Source of the DNA: Zygnema cylindricum
Taxonomy: Eukaryota; Streptophyta; Zygnematophyceae; Zygnematales; Zygnemataceae
DNA: 64,000 nucleotides
Direction: 5' to 3'
Assembly (NCBI GenBank): GCA_037447655.1
Contig: JBBHKE010000059.1
Coordinates: forward strand, 385,080-449,079
The position numbers and the translations under genes were made by a program. The notes beneath the pieces are model-generated. The model was not told the origin of the DNA, searched no databases, and saw only the letters and a program-made list of their open reading frames with translations. Shown here piece by piece: positions 10,820 through 22,394 of this stretch. Numbering within the stretch: position 1 is the stretch's first letter; each line of letters begins with the position of its first letter.

Positions 10820-11846
10820 TGGACCACAGAATACAGGAAGCCTCTAGATAGTATTTAACTAACCCACTTTAAGCTACAACCACTGCTGCCCAAGAAGGCA
10901 AACTGACAATTTGACTGCACCCCTGTGTAGCCTGGACTCCCCTGAGTCCGTAGAAAAAAGAATCACTGAAAACGGCCAACCAGGCGATAAGTTATAGGAT
11001 GGCAAAGATGCCAATTTATACAAACTCTCTGAGAGAGAGGACTATCTACCTAAATTTTCCTAAGTCCTAGTTTTTCCTAATTCCCTCTCACAGCTCCTAT
11101 CTACTGCGTGTACGAACCAATCACAAAACTGTATAGTACTAGAAAGTACTAATGCCGATGTACCTTCTGTACGGCCTCTGTACGACAAGGCCATAAGTGG
11201 ACGCGTGAATACTTTCCACTCATCCGTACGTTCCTCGGAATTCCCGCGACCGAATGATGTCTCCCCACGTGGCGCCAGGTGATGCCACGTCACTAAATGC
11301 CAAAGTGACCACTCCGGGATTTCGGCGATGATGTGCGCCGTTGGATTATATGCGAAATGTAATCTTGGCCGGAATAAATACTTGCGCGATATTTGTTCTG
11401 ATGTAGAAATAAAATGCGTGGTATCCGTTTTGAATTAGCGTCGTACGACGTACTTTATAAAACTGTATATATGTACGCCGTAAACAGTTTTAGTTAAATG
11501 AACTTTATCCGTTCGAACTAAATATATATCTATCACATACCATAGCACTTAGCATTGGTCCTAGTCTATTAGGATAAAGCTGACCGCTACCGGACGATTT
11601 GACGAACCGCAGGTACCGGGATCAAATCTCTGGTCCGTCAAGTACATTTTTAGTAACCTACTAAAAATAGCTGTCTGTTGAACTAAGGCAGCCATGGATC
11701 AACCTCTCTCTCTTTCCTTCAGTGACTACAGCAAGTATGGGGGCTAGAGAGCGGAGGTGGAGGCAGGCTGTCCGTCCTTTTCTTTTTCCTTTTATAAAAC
11801 CATATTTAAACCTAGAAAATACTCTAGAAATCTATAAATTTCAATA
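10800..11846 (-). repeat. E2 5' LTR
   Basis: Identical in length (1047 bp) to the 3' LTR, with about 12 base differences by eye. The last 20 bases of the LTR carry the gag ATG and first codons (10819-10800). TATA-like TGTATAAATTGG is at 11011-11022, preceded by the CTCTCTCTCAGAGAG palindrome (about 11026-11040). The terminus has decayed from AACA to AATA. Confidence 0.93.
11011..11041 (-). promoter_or_regulatory. E2 LTR core promoter: palindrome plus TATA
   Basis: In element orientation, a CTCTCTCTCAGAGAG palindrome is followed within about 5 bp by GTATAAATTGG. The same pairing occurs in essentially every LTR of this clade in the window (for example 35655-35700, 20945-20975, 31672-31695), which supports a conserved core promoter that marks the U3/R boundary. 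Confidence 0.6.
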
Positions 11847-11851
11847 TTTTC

Positions 11852-14800
11852 ATGGAGCTACAGAGTGCTGGACAGGTTGAAACTGAAAAGATGAAGGTAA
11901 ACAGCTTGCTCATGAAGTTACCAGATGAGTTCAAGAACATAGTCATCCGTGTGCAAGACTTGTCAAACTCAAGGTGGATATGGAATTCAGTGGTAGGGAT
12001 GAGTATCGTTCGGGAAAATACGATTGAGATCCGAAGGGGAGGAAAGAGTGGGCAAGCCTTCGCTGCTAAGACCGCTTTGAGGAACATTGATTCCAAAAAT
12101 CGGTCAGAAATTATGGAGGGGGGGGGCAGAAAAATCAGACCGACAAGTTCGGACAAAGGGCTCCCAAGGGTTTCTGCAATTTTTGTAAAAAATCAGGGCA
12201 CTATAAGGCGGAGTGTACTAAGTTAATTAAGTTGCGATTAAAGGAGGAGCAGACAGGTGGACCCCCGAGAGGAAAGAAAAAGGCCCTTGTGACACAAGTA
12301 CATGAGGCAGAATCCGAGGAAGAGGACGATAAGCTTCTATTGGATAAAGAGTTAGAGGCAAAAAACGAGGTCGAAATTCCACGAAAGCAGAAATGTCTTT
12401 TTGTGGATTGAAAGGTGAAGCAAGCTCGATTGTAAAATCAGGTGCCTCCATGCACGTGTAAGTATAAACAATTTTTCACTAAGATAAGAAAGATCCCACG
12501 GTAGAGATATAGTATGGGAATAGGAGGATAGTCACTACTACTCTTGTAGGATCGGTAGATCTGAAATTGTTAGTAGAACAAAAGTCATCCATATATACAT
12601 TCTCTGATGTATTGTTTATTCTGGAGCTAAACAAAAACCTCATCTCTACATCTGTATTAGATGATAAGGGTTTTGATAATAGCACTAGGAAAGGAGTCTT
12701 TACAGCTAGTTTTGAGGAGGAAGTTTATTTCACGACTGAAAAAAGTAGCCAAGGGATGTTTAGGCTGATTTTAAGCAATGAAAAAAAGAAACTTTATTGT
12801 TTGGTGTTCATGGTATAATATTGTGGCATAAGAGGCTTGGGCAAGTGAATGTAGATAAGTTAAAAGAGATGAAAAAGATGAGAGTAGTGGAAGGGATTCA
12901 ATTCGGTGAGAGTGAGAATCTAAGTGATTGTAGTGGATGTGCTCAAGGTAAAGCACACAGGTTACCCTTTTCCAAAACAGCCACCTGTTAGGGAGAAAAA
13001 AATATAGATTTAGAACACACAGATATTTAGGGACCGGCCAAAGTGCCCTCACCGGGGGGGAAGAGATATATGATGACTATCACTGATGATTGGTCTTAGT
13101 ATTCCAGGGTGTATAATTTGAAAAATAAGTCAAAGGCTCAAAAATAATTTAGACGATATAAAGCATGGAGTGAAAAACTCCATGAAACCCCAATCAAGAG
13201 AGTAAGGAGTTATAATGGTGGAGAGTATACCTCTAACCAGTTTGAGGATTTTTAAAAGGAAGATGGAGTCGAACACTAAAAGATAGTTCTAGAAAACTCA
13301 GAACAGAATGGGGTAGTTGAAAGATTAAATAGAACATTAAGTGATAGTGCTAGAAGTATGTTGTCCGATAATAAGATATGAAAAAGGTTTTGGGTCGAAG
13401 CAATGAACTGTACTAATAACCTCAAAAATAGAGTTCTTACTTCAAGAGTAAAAGGCCAAACAATTTGTGAGAGATGGACCTACCGGAAACAAGACATATC
13501 CCATTTAAAGATTTTTGGCAGTCAAGTGTTCAGTCTAGATACAAATCGGTCAAATAAGAAGCTAGATCCTAAAGGAAAACCGGGGTACTTATTTGGATAT
13601 GATAAGGATGTAAAAAATACAGAGTTTTTGATCTAAAATGGGAAGATGTAATCTTAGTAAAGAATCTAGTAGTTATGGATGAAGGAAAGTTTGTGGATAC
13701 TTTCAAGTATACAAAGTCAGTAAAAATCAGATTTGAGTCAAAAAAATTCGATGACTTTGAGCTTCCTAACTATCTTTGTTTTAGAAAAGATGACATTCTT
13801 ACAAGTACAAATCAGACCGACAAGGACTCGGCCGTGGAAATTTCAGTGACAACTCTACTTGAAGCGGAAGACGTGGTAGAAATTGATTCGGAATCGAGGG
13901 ACAGGGGAGAAGCCGAGATTGTTCGAAAGAACCCACGGGAACCATCTATTCCGGCCTCTGATTTTGAGAAAAGAAGGAGAAGTAGCAAAAGGTTGTAAAA
14001 AAACCAGGTTAATAACAAGGTAACAAAACTATCTTATCTGGATGAACCTCAGACTTATGGAGAGGCGATAAATTGTCCAGAAAGGAACTGGTGGAAGACA
14101 GCCATCAATGAGGAGATAGCCTCAATTATGGCAGCCAATACTTGGGAGCTGGTGGATTTTCCACCTAACCAAAAACCAATCGGTTGTAAGTGGGTGTTCA
14201 AATTAAACGTGAACCCATATAACACCATTGAGCGCTACAAGGCCCGATTAGTGGCTAAAGGATTCACACAGAAAGAGGGAATTGGCTACAAGGAAACCTT
14301 TGCCCAGGTCGTCAAATTTCCCTCCGTCCGCACACTTCTCAGTTTGGCAAAAGCAGAAAAACATAGAGGTGCACCATATGGACATCAAGATATCATTTTT
14401 GCATGGAGAATTGGAAGAGGAAATCTTCATGCGACAACCCGAAGGATTTGTGTTTCAAGGAGAGGAGAGTAAGGTATGCCAGCTGATTAAATCTCTTTAA
14501 GGTTTGAAATAGGCGCCCCGACAGTGGAATAAGAAGCTTGATGAGTTTTTTACAGGGCTGGGATATATCTGGATCAACTAAGATCACTCAATTATGTTTT
14601 TGAAAATGAGGAAGGTATTTTTTTTATTGCAATTTATGTTGATGATTTGTTTGTTCTAAGTAAATCAATGGACAAATTAATAAACTGAAAACAAATCTTA
14701 AGGGGAGATTTGAGATGAAGGATATGGGGGAGGCAAGATATATTTTGGGAATTCAAGTAGAAAGAGACCGACAAAAAAATATTATAAGACTAACTCAAAA

Positions 14801-15613
14801 AGAAGCAATAGGGAACATGTTGAAAAAGTTTCATATGGGTAACGCTAATAGTTGTACAACTATTAAGAGTTGAAAAAGGGAAGTGAGGGGAGTGTGGAAG
14901 AATGAGTTTTAATCTAAGATGAGGAATTAGGTCAGGAAGCAGACTATTTCTTATAGGCAAGTAGTGGGAAGCCTTAACTATTTTATGAATTGTACCCGGT
15001 CGGATTTGGCTGTAGTTGTAGGAGTGCTGAGTAGAATTCTAAATGCTCCCACTATGAGAGATAGGGAGGCAGCTAAAAGAGTCCTTCGATATTGGATAAG
15101 AACTAAGGATATATGGTTGCATTTGAGTGGAGGGAATACTGACATCACTACTTAGAGTGATGCCAGTTATGGTGATGTTCCGATGAGGAGATGTGCTTTT
15201 GGATATGTATTGTATGTGGGTGATGGAGCTTGTTGTTGGAGTAGCAAACAGAAAAAAGGTTGTTGCTCAGTCCACCATCGAGGCTGCGTTTATAACCTCT
15301 TGCTCTGCTGTAAAATAATTGATGTGGGTGAAGTCTTTGCTTAGTGAGCTTGGTCACCTTAAGAGTGGTGTGTAGAAAGGTTTTTGTGATAATCAAGCAG
15401 CAATCGCTATTGCTGCCAATCCTAAACATCATTTTAAAGCCAAACACATGGACATAAGACTTAGGTTTGTTAGAGAGAAGGTGGAAAACAAAATAACTAG
15501 TTTAGCGTATAGACCATATATACAAGATGGTAACAGACATGATGACCAAACCTGTGCCTTCCCCTAAACTAATTTTCTGCAGGGAGAAGTGTGGTATGAA
15601 ATTAAAGAGTGAC
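11852..15613 (+). pseudogene. E1 gag-pol remainder, many frameshifts and stops
   Basis: After E2 the E1 frame resumes with gag (MKVNSLLMKLPDEFKNIV), a zinc knuckle (CNFCKKSGHYKAEC-like, about 12175-12215), then a protease region (SGASMHV, about 12440). Integrase follows (CSGCAQGKAHRLPF near 12930; NGGEYTSNQFE near 13215), then RT (WVFKLNVNP near 14190; YVDDL near 14635), and RNase H with CDNQAAIAIAANPKHHFKAKHMD (15390-15450). The order matches E2 throughout. At least a dozen stops and shifts make it non-functional. Confidence 0.88.
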
Positions 15614-15629
15614 TAGAAAATAAGGTGAG

Positions 15630-16695
15630 TATAGAAATGAATGGTTCTTTTAGTATTTTCTAGGTCTAAAATGAAATATAGAAAAGAGGCCGAGGTAGTC
15701 TGCCTCTAACTCCTATCTTCAACTCCCACACTTGTCGCAGTAACTGAAGGTTGAAGAGGGAGCTAGAGCCATGGCTCCCTGTGCTGTCTAGAGAGAGACA
15801 CGCATTTGTTGTTGAAAAGAGGTTATTAATAGTTCACTTCTCTATTTTAGTTATACTTTAAAGAGAGAGAGTGAGGATCAAAGGCAAGCCATGGCTGCCG
15901 CCATATTTAGAAAGTGGCAGATTTTGAAGAAGATGATATTTTACCAAAAAATTGCCTAAGTCCGGATTTGAGCCTGCAACCTGTGGATTTTATATATTCA
16001 GGCGCCTTAACCATTAAGGCGCTGAAAACGATATATTTGACGGATTTAAAAGATATATAAACATTAACAAAACGGCTAATTAACACCAAACTAACGAAGA
16101 GGAACAATTCATGCTCGTACGCAAATCTGAACCGTGTAAAATATGTTTTGATCAAACGGCCAGCATTATAGCCGCCACCCAAAGTGAGCTTTTGGCGGCA
16201 TTCAGAGATATCTTCACGTGGTGCCACGTGGTGCCGCATTATTTGATACCGGAGAAGATGGGAGGAGGAACCATGGCTCCCAATTTGAGAGGTGTTACCT
16301 TGTAGACTATGTCGTACAATAAACAAACAATAAGTACATCGCCCATTATACCTTCTTGTACTATATAGTGTTCCTATTGGAATAGGGTTTAGTAGTAGGT
16401 AGACGGGAGTAGGCAGACTAAGACTTGGTGATATTTAGGTACCTCTCTCTAAGAGAGCTTGTAAATATAAAGGTCATTTTTGACCAGCCATAACTTATTG
16501 CTCAAGGGATGAAATTAAGAGATTTTTTTTGCTATAGACTCATGGGAGTCTTACCTACATAGGGGTGAATGTGGTCATAGTTTTTTTCTTTAATGGTGAA
16601 AGTTATTATTGCTGAAACACAAAGGGGCCAGGGTTATCCTAGAGGCTTCGTGTGAGCTGCCTACTTTGATGACCTATGGGGGTCTCAGAGTTGCA
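15630..16695 (+). repeat. E1 3' LTR
   Basis: Starts TATAGAAATGAATGG (TG decayed to TA) and ends CTCAGAGTTGCA, directly before TSD CTTTG. It keeps the full U3: GAGCCATGGCTCC (about 15765), a GA-rich patch near 15862, a tRNA-like module on the minus strand (about 15952-16032; D-arm-like GCGCCTTAATGGTTAAGGCGC), tandem CACGTGGTGCCACGTGG (about 16216), the promoter palindrome CTCTCTCTAAGAGAG (about 16443), and worn R/U5 hairpins. Confidence 0.88.
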
Positions 16696-16700
16696 CTTTG

Positions 16701-17119
16701 AAATCCGTCACGTATATCGTTTCGATAAAGCCTAAATAGATAAGGCTAACGACTACATAGTGAACCACGGACCAAGGTTCAAATCTGGACTTGGCATCGT
16801 TTTGGTAAAATATCCTCAGTTCAAAATCTGCCACTTTCCAATTATGGCTACAGCCATGGCATGACTTTGATCCTCACTCTCTCTCTCTCTCTTTAAAATA
16901 TAACTAAAATGGAGAAGTGAACTATTAATTACATCTTTTTAACAACAACTGCGTGACTCTAGAGAGCACACGCAGCCATAGCTCTAGCTCCCTCTTCAAC
17001 ATTCGTGACTGCGACAAGTGTGGGAGTTCAAGATAACAGTTAGAGGAAGACTGCCTCGACTTCTTTTCTGCATTTCATTTTAGACCTAGAAAATACTAAA
17101 AGAACCATTAATTTCTACA
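16701..17119 (-). mobile_element. Minus-strand copia LTR, second part (U3)
   Basis: This continues 3741-4380 after removal of E1. It has the tRNA-like module in plus orientation (about 16718-16790; AAGGTTCAAATC as B-box-like), ACAGCCATGGC, a (TC)n patch at 16876-16895, CCTAGAAAATAC, and ends TTAATTTCTACA, the reverse of the E1 5' terminus TGTAGAAATTAATGG. It is therefore the same subfamily as E1. Confidence 0.78.
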
Positions 17120-17203
17120 TGTATCGACTTGGAGTCGGCATTATCAAGATAAGCTTCTTTAGATCCACGATTTCTGTGGGGGAATGGAGCCCGTAGAATT
17201 TCA
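17120..17203 (+). repeat. B1 5' LTR, U5 end
   Basis: CGACTTGGAGTCGGC...GATAAGCTTCTTT continues the B1 LTR interrupted at 3740. It ends TAGAATTTCA. The B1 gag ATG (17184) is inside this LTR end. The following TATTATGGGCCCACC (17204-17218) is the half-tRNA PBS with two mismatches. Confidence 0.8.
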
Positions 17204-18214
17204 TATTATGGGCCCACCATCTAGGCTGCCTATGTTTGTTAGAACAGGCTTCACTTATTGGGGATTTATCATGGAGGGATTGCTTTTAGAAAAGCACTTA
17301 TGGGGAATTATTTCGGGACAAGTGAGGTGTCCGCCACTGGGCTTTCGTGGAACTTATTATGGAGATTCATCTAAGGCTTCCCAAAAAACCAACCGGAGTC
17401 CAGATGCAACGGATGGTGAAGGAAAAATTATTCTTATGGAAGAGGGAAAAAGAAAGAAGGGTAAAGAACAGTTGTGGTTAGGGGATCTAGGCTCTCCCCA
17501 AAAGTTCCACTTGCAAGGGTTATAAATAAACCAAAAATTGAAAAAAAATGACAAAAAAATCTCAGACTACAAAAACACTATAGCAAAACATCTCATACTT
17601 AGAAACGTGTCTAAGTCCATAGTTATCACTCTTATAAACCCAACCAAGTCTTCAAAAATCTAGGACACACTAATTATGACTTATAAGAGTGAGACTAAAT
17701 AGAGGCTGCAGTTAGTAAAACAACAAATATAAGCCAATGTTTATAAAAGCGGTAGAATGATAGAGTTTTGCAATGATATTGTTGCGTTATATGTTGTGCT
17801 TCCTAGTGCATGATATGTAGAATCCGAGGAGAGAAAGATTCACACACTAATCATGAAACTTCTAGATAAGTACAAAAACATCATTAACCATATACAGGAT
17901 ATGGATTACTCCTCATGGACTATGAGCATTACCATAGGGATGATTCTTGTGAGGGAAAGCACTTTGGAGCTTCGTAGCGGAAGTGATAGGATCAATGCAC
18001 TGACAATTGATGGTGAATGGCGCAAGTGTGTTGAGAGCAATGATGGTGACTGGCGGAAGTGTGATGAGAGGAAGAAAATTCAAGATAAACCTTTTCGGAA
18101 CTTCGGTGGAAAGAGAGCAAGAGGAAAAAAAAAGGGAGCTTCGAACACACGGGTTTGCTTCTTTTGTAGGGAACTGAGTCTCTATATGGCGGAATGTACT
18201 TGTTTAAAAGAAGT
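17184..18214 (+). pseudogene. B1 gag, broken
   Basis: The start is closely related to E8 gag (MEPVEFHIMGPPSR, FIMEGLLLEKHLWGI). The first frame ends after about 113 codons. Later pieces in other frames restore the UBN2-like region, and 17853-18214 encodes KLLDKYKNIINHIQDMD through the zinc knuckle CFFCRELSLYMAEC (His missing at the usual position, Tyr/Met instead). A family C LTR interrupts the frame at 18215. The gene resumes at 19221 with the Glu-rich linker. Confidence 0.82.
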
Positions 18215-19220
18215 TGTTTTTTTAAAGACTTAATTTCGTACACACCCATTTTAATGTAGCCTTGATAATAAGGTATGAGGCATACGTAATTTGGGGGAAT
18301 TAAGTGTACCAGTAAAATTAATGGACTAATTGAGTGGCGGGGAATGCCCTAGGAAATGGACGGCGGATCGCGAAGCGATCCGACGATTAGTATTCGAAAT
18401 GTTTTAAAAGAATACGCCAGCTGTACCGAATCTAATGCGACATACGACATTTATCGCAAATGACGTGAACCTTTTATGTGACACGTCGGATTTATTTCAA
18501 AGGACGCGATTACGGTACGGTTGATTTGGATGACATGACATCGGTTCATTGAGTGACTCAGCATACGATTTGTTAGATTGCGTGTACATGTAAATTTTTG
18601 AAACAACATTGGTTTGTCTTTATGTGTATTAGTTATTAGTGTAGATTTACTCATTTTGACAATATATAGAAGTATTCTGGTATACTAACATTAATAGAGG
18701 TAGCTGGTAGTTAGTGTACGGCTGGTATGCCTCCGTACAATCAGTAGTGAGCCTGAGTGTATAAATCATAGGACTTAGTTTATTCTTATTTATCGCAGTC
18801 AAGTTTATCAAAGCAATGGCAAACTGTTTTCTCCGTCTTTGACCTGTTGGTGTGATCACTCTATTTAGTTATTTCATGTGAAACTTTGTGGAGTCATTGT
18901 ATAATATAGAATATATAGGTGTGTGAAGTTTCATTGTATTCCAGTATCTGTGTAAGATTCTGTGAGCAGTCTAAGTTGTTAGTTTGTGAAGCTGTCAGCT
19001 ATTTTTGGGAAACTCTGGAGCTCATATCTTCTAGATTCCTCGGTGGATTTGGCTGTAACTTTGGGAGTTTACACTGTATGTGGTATACTACATATTGCTG
19101 CTGTTTCATGCGATTATGTTTATTGTGGAGTAATCTGTGCTGTTTGAAACACAGCTGTTTGAGGGGTAGTCTGTGGTGCTTCCGAGTGTAGTCCATGGCT
19201 GAAATAGGCTATGGACAACA
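18215..19220 (+). mobile_element. Family C solo LTR inserted in B1 gag
   Basis: Starts TGTTTTTTTAAAG and ends GGCTATGGACAACA. TSD GAAGT (18210-18214) against GAAAT (19221-19225), one mismatch. Shared with the C copies at 22395 and 42788 (both reverse): the hairpin GGATCGCGAAGCGATCC (18365-18381), the hairpin TGTACGG...CCGTACA (about 18715-18739), and a TATA-like GTGTATAAATC about 20 bp later, which sets the sense direction as plus. No internal region or coding sequence of this family occurs in the window. Confidence 0.82.
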
Positions 19221-20205
19221 GAAATTAGAAGTAGGAATGTGAATGAGGAGGAAGAAGGGGAAGAGGAGAAAAATTATGATGACATTAAGGAGTTTCTCCA
19301 CATCGGTAGTATAGGGAACAGAGAAAAGCACACAGAAATTCCACGAAAGCAACATTGTGTTTTGTGAGGTATAACAGAAGTAAAGAGAAAGGAGGTTCTA
19401 GAGGGAGTTAAACTTGATGATAATGTCAAGGATTGTAGAGTAAATGACTTAGAAATGAGAAAGTCAGATCTAGAATTAAAATTGAAAGAAGGAAAAAATC
19501 AAAATATTGAGGATATTCTTATAGATATTTCGGAGAGAAAGAACTAGTCAAAAGGGGAAACTTCAACACATTCCAAGGAAAGGGGAGAAGTAAATCTAGA
19601 AGGAGCCTCAAACGATAGGGGAGAAAAAAAAATGTAATGAAAGGTTTAAAAGAGGAGAAATATTTGTTGGGAATCAAAATGAAAAGTGATAGTAAAAAAA
19701 CTCATATAGATCTAAAAAGAGGAAGTGGGGAAAAATCTGAAAATGGGGTAATTATCATAGATCATCATTTAAGTGGTGAAGAAGTAGAATTTATAAGAAC
19801 TTTAGTGACCACTAATGGTTTTTATATTAATTTGGGGGAGGGTGGATTTTACATCTCTACTTGGTGTGATGTCACTTATGAAGATGTGGTTGTAAAAGGG
19901 TTAACATCTGGGTATTTGTTGCAAATTTGGAATAGGGCTCGATGTTGGAACTGCAAGAAAAAAAATTGGATTTTGCTCGGATGGAAAACGAATGAGGTGG
20001 ATAAAATCCTTGCTTCAAGAGTTAGGATATATAAAAATAGGCATGCAAATTAAAAATGTGTGATCAACAAGATACAATGTTTGTTTCGGCTGATCTAATA
20101 CACTTCTTTAAATACAAGGGTATTCAGTTAAAGTTATATGAGGAGAAAAGAAAGAAGAAAAAGAGAAAGAAGAAAAATGTTTGGTGGGAGTTGAAGGGAA
20201 AATAG
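19221..20205 (+). pseudogene. B1 fused gag tail and RNase H remnant, broken
   Basis: The translation aligns along its length with the second half of the E8 ORF: Glu/Lys-rich linker (NEEEEGEEEKNYDD-like), HIGSIGNREKHTEIPRKQ, KGLKEEKYLLGIKM (RT C-terminus), and a degenerate RNase H (GFYISTWCDVTYED, SGYLLQIWNRARCWNCK). Integrase and most of RT are missing at the same place as in E8. Stops at about 19364, 19545, 19636 and 20053 break the frame. Confidence 0.75.
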
Positions 20206-20223
20206 ACTAGAAAATAAGAGGAG

Positions 20224-21342
20224 TGTTAAAATTTATGTATTTTTTATGTCTGTTTTGGAAAAATATAAAGAGCAAGTCATACCACGGAAAAAGTAATTAA
20301 CATTTACTTCTTAATCTAGACTATAGATAAAAGATAGAGTAGGCTGAGAGTCACCATGGTTGTCTCCTTAGCAGATAAGGTGCAGACCAAGGAGAGAGAG
20401 AGAGAAAGGAGTATTTAAAAGAATTCGTGACCCCACTAAAATTTGATCTTAGTCCCTTCACAATCACCACCTAGCAAAACAACATTGTCCTTATCCGTTA
20501 CATCTTCAAGAAACGATACATATATTGGGTGTCATTCGTATTTAAATATTGTACCAATCTTCATACTCCATTTCACGAATTACGAAAGGACACCATGGAT
20601 TTAAACGAACACGCTTAATTGTGGATTTCAAATCGGACGGCTTACAGTGGAGACGAAGCACCGAAGTGGACATTTGGCGGTTTGCGAGCTAATATCGGCG
20701 GATGACACGTGGCAAGCCATGAGTGGACAGCGAACATTACGAGGAGAGCGACTACAAGTTAGGAAATAACAGGCGTCAACGCGACGGCCATGCTGTACTA
20801 TGGTCGTACAAGAAGTACAGCGGCATCTGTACCTTCTTCTACCTTACAGTGTACCTTCTTCTACCTTACAGTATTGTGATTGGTAAGGTATAGTAGTAGT
20901 AGGAGGATGAGAGAGGGATTTAGGACTTAGAACTTTTTGAGGCACCTCTCTCTAAGATGCCTTATGTATTTATAGGCCATCTTTGGTCGGTCATAACTTA
21001 ATGTTTAGAGGAGCAAATTCAGTGATTTTTTTTGCTGCACGCAAGAGAAGTGCATGCTACACAAGGGTGCAGTTGGTTAAAGATTTTTCTTGCCAGGGTG
21101 GCGGCATTTATAACGGAGATTCAAAGTGGGGGAATGTGTCTAAATACTCATATTCTAATTTTGCATTCTGTGGGGGAACCGAGCACACAAAAAGTCTTCT
21201 TTCACAGAGGTGAAGTTGTATTGGGATTATGAATGTTAACGCATTAATCATTTGGATTTGTATCAACTTAGAGTCGGCACTATCTAGATAAGCTTTTTTG
21301 GATATGCGATTTTTGTGGGGGAACATAGCCCATAGAATATCA
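20224..21342 (+). repeat. B1 3' LTR
   Basis: Starts TGTTAAAATTTATG and ends CATAGAATATCA (1119 bp). It contains the ACACGTGGC G-box (about 20708), a duplicated ACCTTCTTCTACCTTACAGT (about 20844-20875), the palindrome-TATA block (about 20945-20975, GTATTTATAGG), ACACAAGGGTGCAGT (worn hairpin) and the U5 end AACTTAGAGTCGGCAC. Unlike other LTRs of the clade, no clean tRNA-like module is visible in U3. Confidence 0.85.
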
Positions 21343-21425
21343 TGGTTTGTATATATCTCTCTCTCTTCCTCTCTAGATTCTATAAGATAATTAAGATGAG
21401 TAAACTGGGAATTACCTTTTCAACA
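21343..21425 (-). repeat. E3 3' LTR terminus (truncated by B1)
   Basis: About 80 bp end in ACCTTTTCAACA immediately left of a polypurine-like ACTTTAATTC. This is where the 3' LTR of the following minus-strand pol fragment should end. The rest of the LTR is cut off by B1. Confidence 0.6.
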
Positions 21426-22003
21426 CTCACTTTAATTCTTAGTCACTTATTAATTTTAGATCACATTTTTATTTTCAGAGTATTAACCTGGGTGAGGGAA
21501 CTACTTTGGTCATCATGTCTGCCACCAATTCTGCATCTGGTTTTTGTTTCAACTTAATAATTTTATCCTCTACCATCTCCCTCACAAAAGTCAACCTGAT
21601 GTTTATATGTTTAGCTTTAAATTTATGCTTAAGATTAGCAGCTATTGCAATAGCGACCTGATTGTCACACAATACGTTTTGGAACCAATTTTTCATTAAC
21701 CGAAGCTCTTACAGCAAAAGACTTTACCCATATTAATTATTTGATAGTAGAACAAGAAGCCATGTACTCAGCCTCCAGCCTCCATAATGGACTCAGCAAC
21801 AACTTTCTACACTTTGTTGCACTAACAACATGCCCCAGACCCAATTTGCAAAACTTACCCCGATGTACATCTCCTCATTCGAATATCCCATTAACTGACA
21901 TCACTCCAACTGGATCTCCTAAATGCACCCATAAATCCTTGGACGGCACCAAATACCTTATCACTCTCAACAAAAGTCCCAGCTGCTCTTACAAAGCTAG
22001 AAC
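21426..22003 (-). pseudogene. E3 RNase H fragment of copia pol
   Basis: Minus-strand translation gives the C-terminal RNase H region of copia pol: FQNVLCDNQVAIAIAAN, KHKFKAKHINIRLTFVRE, ELVADMMTK, plus upstream pieces with MEAEYMAS-like residues and decayed WSDAS. All upstream domains are deleted: the sequence passes straight into the R/U5 end of the right LTR at about 22004. Confidence 0.8.
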
Positions 22004-22394
22004 CTTGTGAAAGAAGACTTTCTGTGTGCTCAGTACCCCAACAAAATGCAAAGTTTAAATATGAGTAATTGGACACATTCCCCCAGTTTGACTTTTCCCT
22101 AAAAATTGCGCCACTCTGGAAAGAAAAAACTCTAACCAACTATACCCGTGTGTAGCGTGGACTCCTCGGAGTCCGCACCAAAAAGAATCATTGAATTTGC
22201 TCTCTTGAGGAGTTAGTTAAGGCTAGCCAAACATGGCATATAAATACAAAAGGTCACCTGAAGAGAGGCCCCTCAAACACACTAAGTCCCTAAACTCCTA
22301 CTCACATCTACCAACTACTATACCCTAGACCAATCAAAAGAGTGTATAGTACAAAAAGGTACAGTGGCCGAATGTACTTCTTGTATGGCTATTG
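22004..22394 (-). repeat. E3 5' LTR, R/U5 part
   Basis: GTGAAAGAAGACTTTCTGTGTGCTCAG, the hairpins CTATACCCGTGTGTAG and GGACTCCTCGGAGTCC (about 22139-22171), and ATAAATACAAAAGG (reverse TATA) show a minus-strand clade LTR. It is interrupted at 22394 by a family C solo LTR and resumes at 23240. Confidence 0.8.

Larger units (their letters stand above)
5410..11846 (-). mobile_element. E2: near-intact minus-strand Ty1/copia retrotransposon
   Basis: This is a complete 6437-bp element with 1047-bp LTRs (5410-6456 and 10800-11846), TSD TTTTC, a half-tRNA PBS (10785-10799) and a polypurine tract next to the 3' LTR (about 6457-6467). One long frame has the order gag, protease, integrase, reverse transcriptase, RNase H. 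Comparing the LTRs by eye gives about 12 substitutions and no length difference, about 1.1 percent, so it is recent on a plant timescale. It is inserted in the gag of E1. Confidence 0.95.
4381..16695 (+). mobile_element. E1: plus-strand Ty1/copia element, decayed, contains E2
   Basis: The element is bounded by perfect TSDs CTTTG (4376-4380 and 16696-16700). The order is 5' LTR, gag, [E2 insertion], gag-pol remainder, 3' LTR. The reading frame is wrecked by many stops and shifts, and the 5' LTR (481 bp) is much shorter than the 3' LTR (1066 bp), so E1 is an old dead copy. Removing E2 (5410-11846) and one TSD copy joins the gag without a gap, which proves the insertion order. Confidence 0.88.
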
